In this document: piece by piece, positions 50,902 through 60,431 of the stretch | How positions within the stretch are numbered: position 1 is the stretch's first letter | Layout: each line of letters begins with the position of its first letter | Assembly: GCA_903871935.1 (NCBI GenBank) | Contig: CAIQIQ010000119.1 | Location: forward strand, 42,396-106,395 | Direction: 5' to 3' | Length of the DNA: 64,000 bases | Source: an uncultured Phycisphaerales bacterium | GTDB lineage: Bacteria; Planctomycetota; Phycisphaerae; Tepidisphaerales; Tepidisphaeraceae | Position numbers and translations under genes: made by a program | The notes under the pieces: generated by a model | What the model was told of the DNA's origin: nothing | Seen by the model: only the letters and a program-made list of their open reading frames with translations | Databases searched by the model: none

Positions 50902-51810
50902 ATGGACGGTTCGACTCAAGCCCGCAAAGGACTGATCTGCGCTGTTGCCGCCTACATCTGGTGGGGCGCGATCCCCCTTTACTTCAAGGCAGTTGCCAGC
51001 GTTCCATCGATTCTGGTGTTGGATCACCGCATCCTCTGGTCCGCCCTCGTGCTGGTAGTGTTGGTCACCTGGCAAGGTCGTTGGCCGGCCATTGCTTCGC
51101 TCGCGCGCCAACCGGGCAAACTCGGTCTGCTCCTGATCGCGGCCGTTCTGATTGCCGCCAACTGGGGCGTCTTCATCTATGCCGTTGCCATCTCCAAACT
51201 GATGCAGGCCAGTCTCGGATACTTTATCAATCCGTTGATCAGCATCGTCCTGGGCATGGTCTTTCTGCGCGAACGGCTCCGCCCCATGCAGTGGCTTGCC
51301 GTAATCATCGCCGTCGTTGGCGTTGGCTATCTCACCTGGCAGACCGGCGAATTCCCCTGGATTGCCATGCTCTGTGCCGGCTCCTTCGGGCTTTACGGCC
51401 TCGTGCGCAAAGTCGTCGGCGTCCCGCCTATCGACGGGCTGGCGATCGAGACCCTGGCCCTGGTATTGCCGGCGGCCTGTCTTTTGCCATCCATGACCGC
51501 CCACGCTGTCGCGATATCGCTGCCGATGTATTTCATCCTCAGCCTCGCCGGCATCATCACCGTGCTGCCGCTCATCTGGTTCACCTACGCCGTGCAGCAC
51601 CTGCGGCTGACCACCGTCGGGTTCCTGCAATACGTTGGCCCGACTGGTCAGTTTCTGGTTGCTTTGCTGATCTTCCGCGAACCGCTGGACCAGAACAAGC
51701 TGATCGCGTTCATCTTCTGCTGGTGTGCTGTGGTGGTCTATTCCTGGAGCACTTGGCGCACGGCACAACCCAGACCAATTCCCGTCGCGGTGGAATCATC
51801 GTGTGAATAG
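50902..51810 (+). CDS. rarD: RarD/EamA-family transporter
   Basis: A 302-residue membrane protein with ten hydrophobic segments in two EamA-like halves. The RarD-type start A-R-K-G-L-I-C-A-V-A-A-Y-I-W-W-G and later Y-F-I-N-P-L-I-S-I-V-L-G and L-Q-Y-V-G-P-T fit RarD. The family exports or imports small metabolites (DMT superfamily); the substrate is unknown. The start at the ATG at 50902 was preferred; 16 upstream codons are open but lack homology. It is divergent from the large secreted protein. Confidence 0.9.
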   Translation: MDGSTQARKGLICAVAAYIWWGAIPLYFKAVASVPSILVLDHRILWSALVLVVLVTWQGRWPAIASLARQPGKLGLLLIAAVLIAANWGVFIYAVAISKLMQASLGYFINPLISIVLGMVFLRERLRPMQWLAVIIAVVGVGYLTWQTGEFPWIAMLCAGSFGLYGLVRKVVGVPPIDGLAIETLALVLPAACLLPSMTAHAVAISLPMYFILSLAGIITVLPLIWFTYAVQHLRLTTVGFLQYVGPTGQFLVALLIFREPLDQNKLIAFIFCWCAVVVYSWSTWRTAQPRPIPVAVESSCE

Positions 51811-51832
51811 CATGGGTTCCTTGAGCAGGTCG

Positions 51833-53287
51833 TCATTTCGCGGCCGCCAATTGCCTCAACTCTCCCGCGACTTGCTCGATAACACTCTGCCAGTCTCCAG
51901 CCGTTGGCTGACGGAACAGGCGCATCGTTGGATACCACGGACTGTCTGTCCGCCCGCACAGCCAGCGCCACTCCGGCCGGTGGGTGATTAGCGTCCAACA
52001 CTTCTTGCCCAACGCCCCGGCCAGATGTGCCATTGCCGTATCAACACTGATTACCAGGTCCAGTTGCTCAACAATGGCGGCGGTCTGACCAAAGTCCTGA
52101 ACCTGATTCCCCAGGTCAGCAATCCTCCCATCCGCAGGCAAGCTGGCGAGTTCCGCTGCCTGTTCACCTTTCTGGAGGCTGAAAAGCTTTACGCCGGGAA
52201 TGCTCGCCAGAGGGGCCAATTGACTTAATCGGATTGAACGATTGCGATCATTCGCGTGCTGGGTACTGCCAGCCCATACCAATCCAACGATTAGAGCTGC
52301 CTCTGCTTCCAGCTTTGCTCGCCACAATGCCCTCTGGTCGGCTGGTGCCGACAGGTAGGGCACCTGAGCCGGTATCGTTCCCAATTCGATGCCCAAAACA
52401 TAAGGCAGGCTCAACATCGGCAACTGCACATCGAACGGCGGCAACGCGTCATCCTCAGCAACGACCCTGCTAATCCCCCGGACACTTTCCAGCAGGTTCC
52501 TAAGGCCCGGCGGGCACAGAATCACGATCTCGCCACCGCGCTGCGCCACCATTGTCGCAAACCGCGCGAACTGGATGGCATCGCCATACCCTTGTTCCGT
52601 ATACAGAAGGATGGTCTTGCCTCCCAACTCCCTTCCATCCCATACCGGCTGTGCAAAGCTTCGGCGCGGCGCCGTAAACCCATCCCATTTCCATCTCCAC
52701 TCGTATTCGCCAAACCCCTCGCGCAGCCGCCCCAGCGCGAGCAACACCAATGCCCGGGTGAAATGAGCCTGGGCATCATCCGGCCGCAGTTGCAGGGCTC
52801 GATCCAACCAGGGCAAAGCTTCGGCCGGGCGGTTCTGCGCAAACATCGCCTGCCCGATGTTGTGGCAGGGCGAACTGTAGTCCTGCCTGATCGCAAGTGC
52901 GCGTTGACACCATTCGATGCCCTCGGCATAGCGTTCCAGGTCCACCAGGACCCCACCCAAATTGTTCATCGCATCGGCAAACCTCGGTCGCAGCGCCAGC
53001 GCATTCTCGAACGCATCAGCCGCCGCTTCCCATCGCTTTTGCCGGTTCAGCACATTTCCCAGATTATTGAAGAAGTCCGCGTTTCGCGGGTCCAGAGAGA
53101 TCGACTGCTGAATCAACTCAATTGCCCGCTCGCATTGGTCGCGTTGAAACGCCACTACTCCCAGATAGTGAATCGCCACCGCGTGTCTGGGATTGGCCTT
53201 CAGAATCTGGCGGTAGATTGCCTCCGCCTCATCCAGCCGACCCGCCTGGTGGTGGCCAAATGCCGCCTTGATCGTGAACGACTCCAT
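51833..53287 (-). CDS. TPR protein with glycosyltransferase family 9-like domain
   Basis: A 484-residue protein. Residues about 5-210 hold six TPR units (A-E-A-I-Y-R-Q-I-L-K-A-N-P-R-H-A, then F-F-N-N-L-G-N-V-L-N-R and others). Residues about 250-480 form a GT9/GT-B-like domain seen in many TPR proteins (L-L-Y-T-E-Q-G-Y-G-D-A-I-Q-F-A-R-F, V-G-L-V-W-A-G-S, and D-L-V-I-S-V-D-T-A-M-A-H-L-A-G-A). It probably modifies an envelope glycan or protein. The start at 53287 (M-E-S-F-T) is preferred because 47 upstream codons overlap the divergent gene's leader. It is convergent with rarD. Confidence 0.88.
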   Translation of the reverse strand: MESFTIKAAFGHHQAGRLDEAEAIYRQILKANPRHAVAIHYLGVVAFQRDQCERAIELIQQSISLDPRNADFFNNLGNVLNRQKRWEAAADAFENALALRPRFADAMNNLGGVLVDLERYAEGIEWCQRALAIRQDYSSPCHNIGQAMFAQNRPAEALPWLDRALQLRPDDAQAHFTRALVLLALGRLREGFGEYEWRWKWDGFTAPRRSFAQPVWDGRELGGKTILLYTEQGYGDAIQFARFATMVAQRGGEIVILCPPGLRNLLESVRGISRVVAEDDALPPFDVQLPMLSLPYVLGIELGTIPAQVPYLSAPADQRALWRAKLEAEAALIVGLVWAGSTQHANDRNRSIRLSQLAPLASIPGVKLFSLQKGEQAAELASLPADGRIADLGNQVQDFGQTAAIVEQLDLVISVDTAMAHLAGALGKKCWTLITHRPEWRWLCGRTDSPWYPTMRLFRQPTAGDWQSVIEQVAGELRQLAAAK

Positions 53288-53413
53288 AGGTCTGCGAAGT
53301 GTACCCGACAGCCGAACGTGAGTACCAGGCGCGGCCTGTGCTTGGAAGCCGCAGACCTGGTCAAAGGGGCACGCTTTGACAACGGTAGTTGCAGGACCAC
53401 AATTGGGCACCCA

Positions 53414-55123
53414 ATGGACACGCCTCATCCAACCGCAGATCCGCTATCTGAGGGCCGCGAGGCATGCTCGAGAGGCCTCTGGAATGGGCTGCTGCTGGCG
53501 CTGGTGATCGCGGCGGGGTTCTTCGGGGTCTACCTGGTGAACCTGGGCCGGCAGGAATTGATCAATGCCAGCGAGGATGTGGTGATCCAGCCGGCGATGG
53601 AGGCACGCCAGGGCGGTCCGTGGTGGATTCCGAACATGAATGGCCGGCCGAGGATCCTCAAGCCACCCTTGCCCACATGGATTGCGGCGGCGGCGATGTC
53701 GAGGGAAACGATCGTGGCGACACGAAACGGCGAGATGGCGGACCGGGAGGCGGCGTTTCGGACGCTGGCGTTCCAGGCACGATGGCCATCGGCACTGGCG
53801 GCGGCGCTGATCGTGGTGGGGACGTGGTGGCTTGGATCGATTGTGGCCGACGGTACGGTTGGGTTGGCGGCGGCCGCCATGTGCGGCAGCACAGTGCTGC
53901 TGTTGCGGTTCGGGCGGATGGCGAACACCGATGTGCAACTCACGCTCTGGGTGGTGCTGGCGAATGGATGCATGGCAACAGCGCTCCTGCAAGGAAGATG
54001 GTGGAGAGGATGTCTGGGGGCGGGCGTGTGTCTCGGATTGGCGCTGATGAGCAAGGGACCGGTGGGTCTGCTGCAGTCGGTAGTGCCGATGGCGGTGTTT
54101 GGAGTCTACCAACGGCTGCTGGGCGATGAAGGTGCACGAAGGGCGAGGACGAATCTGGCAGCGATTGGAGGCGGCGCACTTGTGATGCTGGCGATCGCAC
54201 TGCCTTGGCCGGTGAGCGTGTTGATGACGGTACCAAATGCGGCGCATCTGTGGGTGCAGGATGTGTTCGCGCCGCCGGGCACGGAGCAGCGTGTCGGGCA
54301 TTGGTGGGGATACGTTAATCTGCTGCCGAATCTGCTGCCTTGGGTGCCGCTGTTCGCGGGCGGGCTATGCCTGCCCTTCCTGAAGCGGTTCCGGGGCCGC
54401 CGGGCGATGATGGCGTGGTTGTTGTTCATCGTGCCGGTCATCGTGATGAGCTTTGTGCGCGACAAGAATGAGCGCTATGGGATGCCGATGGTCCCGGCGG
54501 CGGCGATTCTGAGCGGATTCCTGGCAGTGGCGTTCGTCCGGAACCGCGCAGAGATGACATGGTCGGATCGGCTGGCGGAGAATCTGCAGTGGATCGTGGG
54601 ATTCGCGATGGCGGGGGCGATTGTGGCAGGAGCGATGTCGATCCAAGGCACGCCACCTTTCTACTCGTGGACTGTGGCGATCGTCGGGGTATCGGCGGCT
54701 CTGGGCACGATGCTGATCGCGCTGGTGGCGCGGAGACGTGCGCCGTGGCTGGCGGTGGCCGGGCCGGCGGCGGTGTCACTGATCGTGTACCACATTGCGA
54801 TGCTGGGATACCTGGCATCGCCGGGAGGTCAGAGCGAGTACAGGCCTCTCGCGATGCGTGCGCAGGCGGAGTACCCCGAGGCGGAGTTGCTGTTCTACGA
54901 CGGTGGCATCGGCCGGCATGTGCCGACCGATCTTGCGATCTATGCGGGCCACATCGTGCGCAACGTGAAGGAAGAGGCACTTAGCCAGGGTAGCGACCGC
55001 GAGCAGGTGCTGTTTGCAATCCAGAATGCTGATGAGCCTGTGCGGCAGTTCGACGGGTGGACGTTTGTGACTAGCGAGGTTGCCGAGCGTCGTCGGGGAT
55101 CTCTCTATGTGCGCAAGCCATAA
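53414..55123 (+). CDS. Glycosyltransferase family 39 (ArnT/PMT-like) membrane protein
   Basis: A 569-residue multi-pass membrane protein with about 11-12 helices. The first periplasmic loop has the GT39-typical M-N-G-R-P-R-I-L-K-P-P-L-P-T-W, preceded by a D/E-containing segment after helix 1. N-T-D-V-Q-L-T-L-W and L-M-S-K-G-P-V-G-L-L are also typical. It transfers a sugar from a polyprenyl-phosphate donor to a lipid or protein at the outer face of the inner membrane. The start is the ATG at 53414; the 274 codons upstream are a shadow of the TPR-GT9 gene. The start lies 126 bp from the divergent TPR-GT9 start. Confidence 0.9.
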   Translation: MDTPHPTADPLSEGREACSRGLWNGLLLALVIAAGFFGVYLVNLGRQELINASEDVVIQPAMEARQGGPWWIPNMNGRPRILKPPLPTWIAAAAMSRETIVATRNGEMADREAAFRTLAFQARWPSALAAALIVVGTWWLGSIVADGTVGLAAAAMCGSTVLLLRFGRMANTDVQLTLWVVLANGCMATALLQGRWWRGCLGAGVCLGLALMSKGPVGLLQSVVPMAVFGVYQRLLGDEGARRARTNLAAIGGGALVMLAIALPWPVSVLMTVPNAAHLWVQDVFAPPGTEQRVGHWWGYVNLLPNLLPWVPLFAGGLCLPFLKRFRGRRAMMAWLLFIVPVIVMSFVRDKNERYGMPMVPAAAILSGFLAVAFVRNRAEMTWSDRLAENLQWIVGFAMAGAIVAGAMSIQGTPPFYSWTVAIVGVSAALGTMLIALVARRRAPWLAVAGPAAVSLIVYHIAMLGYLASPGGQSEYRPLAMRAQAEYPEAELLFYDGGIGRHVPTDLAIYAGHIVRNVKEEALSQGSDREQVLFAIQNADEPVRQFDGWTFVTSEVAERRRGSLYVRKP

Positions 55124-55136
55124 ACGAGACATAAAT

Positions 55137-55160
55137 GGTCCGCTCGCTTGCTCGCGGACC
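55137..55160. terminator. Hairpin after the GT39 gene
   Basis: GGTCCGC pairs with GCGGACC around a 10-nt loop, 13 bp after the GT39 stop. There is no T-tract, so it is a weak terminator candidate or an mRNA-end hairpin. Confidence 0.35.
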
Positions 55161-55287
55161 TCACCGCTACCGCCGCGAATCCTATATTCTTTCCCTCTTG
55201 GCGTGAGGTACGTAACTCGTACATGAACTTTTGGCGAATTCTCTGGACCCGTCAGCGTAGATGGAATAGGATGACGCTTGGAGGAAT

Positions 55288-55311
55288 ATGACAATAGGTA
55301 ATAACGCATGA
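55288..55311 (+). CDS. Seven-residue leader mini-ORF coupled to the LTA-synthase-like gene
   Basis: ATG-ACA-ATA-GGT-AAT-AAC-GCA-TGA encodes M-T-I-G-N-N-A. GGAGG lies 3 nt before the ATG, and the stop codon overlaps the ATG of the next gene (ATGA). That gene has no ribosome site of its own, so translation of the mini-ORF could deliver ribosomes to it. Coding status is inferred from layout only. Confidence 0.35.
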   Translation: MTIGNNA

Positions 55312-57512
55312 TGGCTGACCCGGCTCGACTCAATGATGGCGTGGATGAGCTGCCCGCCGCCGGGTCCGTCGAACGCTGCCCGCCACGGAATCTGTTTTTC
55401 ATCTCCTGCCTCTTGCTGCTTCTGTGCATATGGTTCGGTCTTGCTCGTGCCGGGCTGATGCTGCGCAATGCAGCGCTCCTGGGCGACGTATCTTCTTTCG
55501 ACGTGCTGCGCCCGTTCGCTCCGGGATTGCGCTTTGACCTGGCAACCGCCTGTTACCTTCTGGTTCCCCTGTCGCTGTTCGTGTTTCTCCCCTTCCTCTC
55601 CATTGACCGCTCGCCACGCATGCGCCGGGTTTTTTACTGGCTGTTCTTGTCCATTATGGGGGTGCTCACCTATGTGCTAATCGCCGAGTTCGAGTACTTC
55701 CGCGAGTTTCAGGTGCGCTACAACCAGCTGGTGATCAACTACCTGGACCAGCCGGCGACCGTCGGCGGCATGATCTGGCATGGCTACCCCATATTGAGCT
55801 ACACGCTGCTCTGGCTTACTGCCATGCTTGTACTGGCCCTGAGTCTTCGCTGGCTTATGCGGTGGATATACGCTGCTCAGGGGCAACTGCCCGCCCGACT
55901 GACGTGGCGCTACTGCGTGATTGAGTTTGGCTCGATGGCGCTGGTCGCCATAGCCCTGGTCTTCGGCATACGCGGCGGCTTTCAGGGCACCCCGCTTCGC
56001 TGGGGTGATGCATTCAGAAGTGAGCATGATGTGCTGAATCAGTTCTCCCTGAACGGGCTCTATACTCTGGGCCGGACACTGAGCGACCACTTCCTCGCCG
56101 CCGACGCCAGTCGGGCGTGGCTTAAGCAGATGACCAGCGCCCAAGCCCGCAGCACCGCTCGGGCATTAATCCTCGACAAGAACGATCGCCTGATTGCACC
56201 GGAAGATTCCACCGTCCTGCGGATCGCGCAGCGCGATCGCGACCGCACGATCAGCCTCAAGCCCGGCATCTCCAAACCGAACGTGGTGGTGGTGATCATG
56301 GAGAGTTTCTCCGCTCAATTCAGCGCGGCCTGCGGCGCCACGGAAGATGATACGCCATACTTCGACGCCATTGCCCGTGACGGCATCCTCTTTGACCGTA
56401 ACTTCTCCATTGGCACCCATACGCATCAAGGCATCTTCGGCACGCTGCTGAGTTTCCCCAACCTGCCCGGCTACGAGGCTCTGATGCAATCGCCATTGGC
56501 AAATCAGCCCTTCACCTCGCTGCCAGGAATCCTCAGCGGCGAGGGCTACCAGACGATGTTCCTCTACAATGGGAACTTTGACTGGGACAACATGCATGGC
56601 TTCTTCTGCAAGCAGGGGATGGACCGCTTCATCGGCGGCCAGGATTTTGACGCCTCCGTCCGTCGCGACACCGTCTGGGGCGTCGACGACCTGGAAGTCT
56701 TTAGGCGCGCCAACCGCGAGTTTGCGGTTGCCGCCGCTAAAGGCCCATTCATGGGCGTAATCCTGACACTCTCGAACCACACGCCGTGGGATCTTCCCCA
56801 CTTCGCTGGCGAACTGACCACCGGTCGTGGTTCTCTTGCCGGTCCGATCCGGGGCATTCGTTACGCTGATTGGAGCGTCGGTCAGTTCATGGAAGAGGCC
56901 CGCAAACTCGACTACTTCAATAACACTCTTTTCGTGTTCGTCGGTGACCATGGCTCGCGTGTTGTCGGAGCCAAGCTTACTGCCGCCAACCTGCTGGTTC
57001 ATCACGTTCCTCTGCTGTTCTACGGTCCTGGCGTGCTTGATGGCGTTCCACGAATCGACCACACCGTCGCCAGTCAACTAAACATCGTTCCCACCGTCCT
57101 GGGGCTGCTCGATGTCCAGCGTCCGCAGGCATCATGGGGAACCGACCTGTTCACCGCCGATGGACAGGCCCAGAGCTTTGCCCTGTTCAAGGGAACCGGC
57201 GGCGACGACTCCACTGCGATGGTCCGCGGCGATCACACCTTGGTTATCGATGAAGGCGGGACGAGTGTCCTGTATCACTACTCCCTCGCCGGCCACCCCA
57301 CGGCCACTCCCATCTCTTCCGCGGACCCGTCGCATGGGACCCTTCGCAACGGCATGTTGGCCATCATCCATGCCGCGCTTGTCGATCTCCGCAACATGAA
57401 GGCCGGCAATTTGCCCCCCACCGTGGCCAATAAGCCCCCGGCACCAATTCCCGCTGCACCGCAAACACTCCGCCAGCAGACCTCAGGATCGGATCACGCC
57501 GACTTCTTCTGA
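55308..57512 (+). CDS. LTA-synthase-like sulfatase-fold transferase
   Basis: A 734-residue protein. Five hydrophobic helices lie in the first about 220 residues. An extracytoplasmic alkaline-phosphatase/sulfatase domain follows from about residue 325, with the metal Glu in V-V-I-M-E-S-F-S at about 331, a Thr-rich active-site loop G-T-H-T-H-Q-G at about 369-375, and metal residues in F-V-G-D-H-G-S-R-V. This is the LtaS/phosphoglycerol-transferase layout; relatives include OpgB-like and phosphoethanolamine transferases. It probably adds a phosphate-linked head group to an envelope glycan or lipid. The start ATG (or the adjacent ATG at 55311) overlaps the stop of a mini-ORF. It follows the GT39 gene, consistent with an envelope-glycan role. 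Confidence 0.88.
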   Translation: MMADPARLNDGVDELPAAGSVERCPPRNLFFISCLLLLLCIWFGLARAGLMLRNAALLGDVSSFDVLRPFAPGLRFDLATACYLLVPLSLFVFLPFLSIDRSPRMRRVFYWLFLSIMGVLTYVLIAEFEYFREFQVRYNQLVINYLDQPATVGGMIWHGYPILSYTLLWLTAMLVLALSLRWLMRWIYAAQGQLPARLTWRYCVIEFGSMALVAIALVFGIRGGFQGTPLRWGDAFRSEHDVLNQFSLNGLYTLGRTLSDHFLAADASRAWLKQMTSAQARSTARALILDKNDRLIAPEDSTVLRIAQRDRDRTISLKPGISKPNVVVVIMESFSAQFSAACGATEDDTPYFDAIARDGILFDRNFSIGTHTHQGIFGTLLSFPNLPGYEALMQSPLANQPFTSLPGILSGEGYQTMFLYNGNFDWDNMHGFFCKQGMDRFIGGQDFDASVRRDTVWGVDDLEVFRRANREFAVAAAKGPFMGVILTLSNHTPWDLPHFAGELTTGRGSLAGPIRGIRYADWSVGQFMEEARKLDYFNNTLFVFVGDHGSRVVGAKLTAANLLVHHVPLLFYGPGVLDGVPRIDHTVASQLNIVPTVLGLLDVQRPQASWGTDLFTADGQAQSFALFKGTGGDDSTAMVRGDHTLVIDEGGTSVLYHYSLAGHPTATPISSADPSHGTLRNGMLAIIHAALVDLRNMKAGNLPPTVANKPPAPIPAAPQTLRQQTSGSDHADFF

Positions 57513-57616
57513 ATCCACTCTGCGATGCCAGGTTTGGAAACGGGACATGGATCAGAATCGCTCGCATTGCATTGGCCGCGTTGAAAGGCCAGCACTCCTG
57601 CGCCTGATCATGGACA

Positions 57617-57644
57617 TTGCCCATGCAAAGTCCGGTGGTATATT
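57617..57644 (+). promoter_or_regulatory. Possible promoter of the CBM9-esterase gene
   Basis: TTGCCC (57617-57622), a 16-bp spacer and TATATT (57639-57644), about 45 bp before the start at 57689. It is moderately close to consensus. Confidence 0.35.
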
Positions 57645-57688
57645 GCGCCGATACGGCATGGGGAGCCGTCTTGCCAATGGAGATCTTG

Positions 57689-59854
57689 ATGTCTGTGCCT
57701 CAAATTGCATCGGTTCTGGTCCTTGGTTTGTTATTGAGCGCGGCCGCGCACGCCGCCGAGTCGCCCTTCTTTGACATCCCTAAACTCAATGGCGTTCGGA
57801 TCGACGGCAGGGACGACGACTGGGGCGCCAACGGCTTTCGCATCGACGGGCTTGCCGATTCGGCCGACACCATTCGGCCCAGCCGCGATTTCGAAGCTCA
57901 CGTGCGCCTGGGTTGGGATCAGCGCGGCCTGCTGGTGCTAGCCAAAGTCAGTGACGACGAGGATGTGGAATCGACCAACCTCCAAACGCTCTGGCAGCGT
58001 GACTGCGTGGAACTGTTCGTCGCGTCGAAAGTCGGCGCTCTCGATGTCTGGCAGGTGGTGGTAGCGCCGGGGACCAGCGCGAACTTCCCTGAATTGCGCC
58101 AGAACCTCGTGGATGGACGGCGAGACCCGAATCTGAAGAAATTGCCTCTTTCTGCGGAGGTCCAGCGCACCAAGACCGCCGATGGATACATCCTCGAAGC
58201 ATTGCTGCCGTGGAAGAACCTTGGCATCCATCCTGACATTGGAGAGGAAGTCGGGTTCCAGATCTATGTCGATGATGCCGATCGCCAGGTCCGCGAGCCC
58301 TTTCATGCTGGCTGGTATCCGGTGCTTGGGGCTGGACGCGATACGAAGCTGATGTATCGGCTGCGACTTGCCGCAAAGGCTTCACCGCCGGCGCCACCGG
58401 CGGTGTGGGGTGTCTATGAGAAGTTCCACCAGACACGCGTGAATGTGGTTGCAGCGGTGGAAATGGCCGGCGACACCATCGAGCTGCGCCAGCAGGGCGA
58501 CGAGGCGATTCTGGCTTCCGGGCCGCTGCAAGCTCAAGGAACCCGCGCCATTGCATCGCTGACATTCCCCATGCCGCCGCGCAACAAGCCCTATGGTCCG
58601 TTGGCGGCGTCGATCACGGGTCAGCCGACCGCCCTGATCGACTTGGGCGACCCCGAACCCAGGCGGCTCGATGAGATCGCCGTCTTGAACGTCGCCTTCC
58701 GTCCCGCCGTCTTTGCAGAAGACAAGTTCCCGGCTTTCGATTTTCCCGACCCGGTATACGCGCGCGACCTGCTGGGAGTGTACACGCTTAAAGCCAGCTT
58801 CTTCGATGGGAAGATGCAGAAGGTTGATGCACCGACTGCCCCCGGCCGCTACGGCGCGATCGTCGAGGTCACGACTGAATTTCAGTCCACTCTTCGCCGT
58901 TTTGTCACGCTCTTTCGAGCTGGCAAGGCCATCACCCCTCAAGATGTCGCCGACCGTGGCACCGAGGCACTTGTCGAGGCTGGCATCGATCCGGCCATCT
59001 GCCGCCGCTATGAGAGTTACATCCGGGAAGCCACGGCTGCTCGGCCGGCCCAAGGGCGCAACCGTGTCGTACCGGCCGTGCTGCTGGCGGGTTTGAGCGA
59101 GGCGAAGGCTGATGGTCCCGATTTCACCGGTACGAGCAATCCCTACACCCTCGACCGCGACTGGTGGATCCAGGTGCAGAAGAAGACCAATACGTATACA
59201 CCGTATCGTTATTTGGAGTATTTCCCCGCACGGTATGACGCCAACAAGGACCGGCGCTGGCCGCTGCTGCTGATCCTGCACGGTTCGGGCGCTCAGGGAG
59301 ATGACCTGCAACTTCTGAAAGAAAAGAACGTCGTGCCGGCAAATCTCACCGCCGATCTTGGCAAGCTGCCGTTTGTGGTCATCGCCCCGCAGTGTTCCCG
59401 CCGCGAAGCCTGGAATACTGGCCGCGTGATCGAACTGATTAATGAAGTGACGGCGAAGTATCGCATTGATCTGGATCGCATCTACGTCATCGGCGGAAGC
59501 ATGGGTGGTTTTGCCACGTGGGCGCTGGCGTCAACGATTCCCGATCGGCTGGCGGCGGCCGCGCCCTTCTGCGGCGGCGGCGATCCGGCTGATGCGCCGC
59601 GACTCAAGAACCTGCCGATCTGGATCTATCATGGCGACGAGGATCCGGTCGTTGACATCTCCCAATCCAACCGCATGTTCAAGGCGCTGTGCGCCATCAG
59701 CGCCCGCACGCGCTACACGATCTATGCTGGCGCTGGTCACGAGATTAACCCATACCAGCCTGAGTTATATGCCTGGCTGCTCGAACAGTCGCGTAAGACC
59801 CCGGCCCAGTCGCCTACAACGCAGCCGACACTGGTGCGCGTGAGCGTGCCCTAA
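57689..59854 (+). CDS. Secreted CBM9-like domain fused to an alpha/beta-hydrolase esterase
   Basis: A 721-residue protein with a signal peptide at about 1-23 (L-L-S-A-A-A-H-A-A). Residues about 25-235 resemble the CBM9/DOMON-like carbohydrate-binding fold (V-R-I-D-G-R-D-D-D-W, then F-E-A-H-V-R-L-G-W-D). After a middle region, residues about 500-715 form an alpha/beta hydrolase of the phospholipase/carboxylesterase type. It shows L-I-L-H-G-S-G-A-Q-G-D-D, the nucleophile Ser604 in V-I-G-G-S-M-G-G-F, an acid near G-D-E-D-P-V-V-D and His684 in G-A-G-H-E. It is probably an exported esterase that deacylates polysaccharides. The start at 57689 has GGAG upstream; an ATG at 57677 is an alternative. 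Confidence 0.87.
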   Translation: MSVPQIASVLVLGLLLSAAAHAAESPFFDIPKLNGVRIDGRDDDWGANGFRIDGLADSADTIRPSRDFEAHVRLGWDQRGLLVLAKVSDDEDVESTNLQTLWQRDCVELFVASKVGALDVWQVVVAPGTSANFPELRQNLVDGRRDPNLKKLPLSAEVQRTKTADGYILEALLPWKNLGIHPDIGEEVGFQIYVDDADRQVREPFHAGWYPVLGAGRDTKLMYRLRLAAKASPPAPPAVWGVYEKFHQTRVNVVAAVEMAGDTIELRQQGDEAILASGPLQAQGTRAIASLTFPMPPRNKPYGPLAASITGQPTALIDLGDPEPRRLDEIAVLNVAFRPAVFAEDKFPAFDFPDPVYARDLLGVYTLKASFFDGKMQKVDAPTAPGRYGAIVEVTTEFQSTLRRFVTLFRAGKAITPQDVADRGTEALVEAGIDPAICRRYESYIREATAARPAQGRNRVVPAVLLAGLSEAKADGPDFTGTSNPYTLDRDWWIQVQKKTNTYTPYRYLEYFPARYDANKDRRWPLLLILHGSGAQGDDLQLLKEKNVVPANLTADLGKLPFVVIAPQCSRREAWNTGRVIELINEVTAKYRIDLDRIYVIGGSMGGFATWALASTIPDRLAAAAPFCGGGDPADAPRLKNLPIWIYHGDEDPVVDISQSNRMFKALCAISARTRYTIYAGAGHEINPYQPELYAWLLEQSRKTPAQSPTTQPTLVRVSVP

Positions 59855-59888
59855 AGGTAATCCGCTCTGCTGAAGGAAATGGCCAACA

Positions 59889-60302
59889 ATGGAAATCCGC
59901 CTCTTCAAGCAAACCGATGCCGACTCGGTAACCACGCTTTGGCGTCAGGTCTTTGGCTACACTGAACCCCGCAACGACCCGGCCATCTCCCTCCAGCGCA
60001 AGTTGGCGGCCAACGATGATCTGCTGCTCGTTGCCCTGGTCGACGGCGAACTGGCCGGCACCGTGATGGGCGGTTACGACGGCCATCGCGGCTGGATCTA
60101 CTCCCTGGCCGTGGCCGAGCACGTCCGCCGTCGCGGCGTGGGCAAGGCCCTGGTGCTGCGGATGGAGCAACTCCTCGCCGCCCGCGATTGTCCCAAGATC
60201 AATCTTCAGGTGCTCACGACCAACGCCGGCGTTGTCACCTTCTACCAGAAGCTCGGATACAACGTCGAGCAGCGCATCAGCATGGGCAAAGTCCTGTCTT
60301 AG
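59889..60302 (+). CDS. GNAT-family acetyltransferase (YpeA-like)
   Basis: A 137-residue single-domain GNAT protein, complete in length. The N-terminal strand is M-E-I-R-L-F-K-Q-T-D-A-D-S-V-T-T-L-W. The acetyl-CoA-binding loop is V-R-R-R-G-V-G-K-A-L-V at about 78-88, and the C-terminal N-A-G-V-V-T-F-Y-Q-K-L-G-Y is conserved. It resembles the short YpeA-type acetyltransferases; the acceptor is unknown. It lies 34 bp after the esterase gene and may be co-transcribed with it. Confidence 0.92.
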   Translation: MEIRLFKQTDADSVTTLWRQVFGYTEPRNDPAISLQRKLAANDDLLLVALVDGELAGTVMGGYDGHRGWIYSLAVAEHVRRRGVGKALVLRMEQLLAARDCPKINLQVLTTNAGVVTFYQKLGYNVEQRISMGKVLS

Positions 60303-60431
60303 TTGCTTGCAGTACCGTAAGTGGGCATGGTATCCTATTGGTCGATTGCCAGCCTCGGCCGCTGTGTGTCAGGCTGGCAAACACAAGTCGGCAGGTTCGC
60401 TTGCGAGCCAGCCAGGATGAAGGAGATCCCG

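Noticed and set aside
50797..51768. 324-codon upstream extension of the large secreted protein
   Set aside because: It would bury the signal peptide and overlaps rarD on the other strand. The ATG at 50796 has a ribosome site.
52592..53413. 274-codon upstream extension of the GT39 gene
   Set aside because: Shadow of the TPR-GT9 gene. GT39 homology begins after the ATG at 53414.
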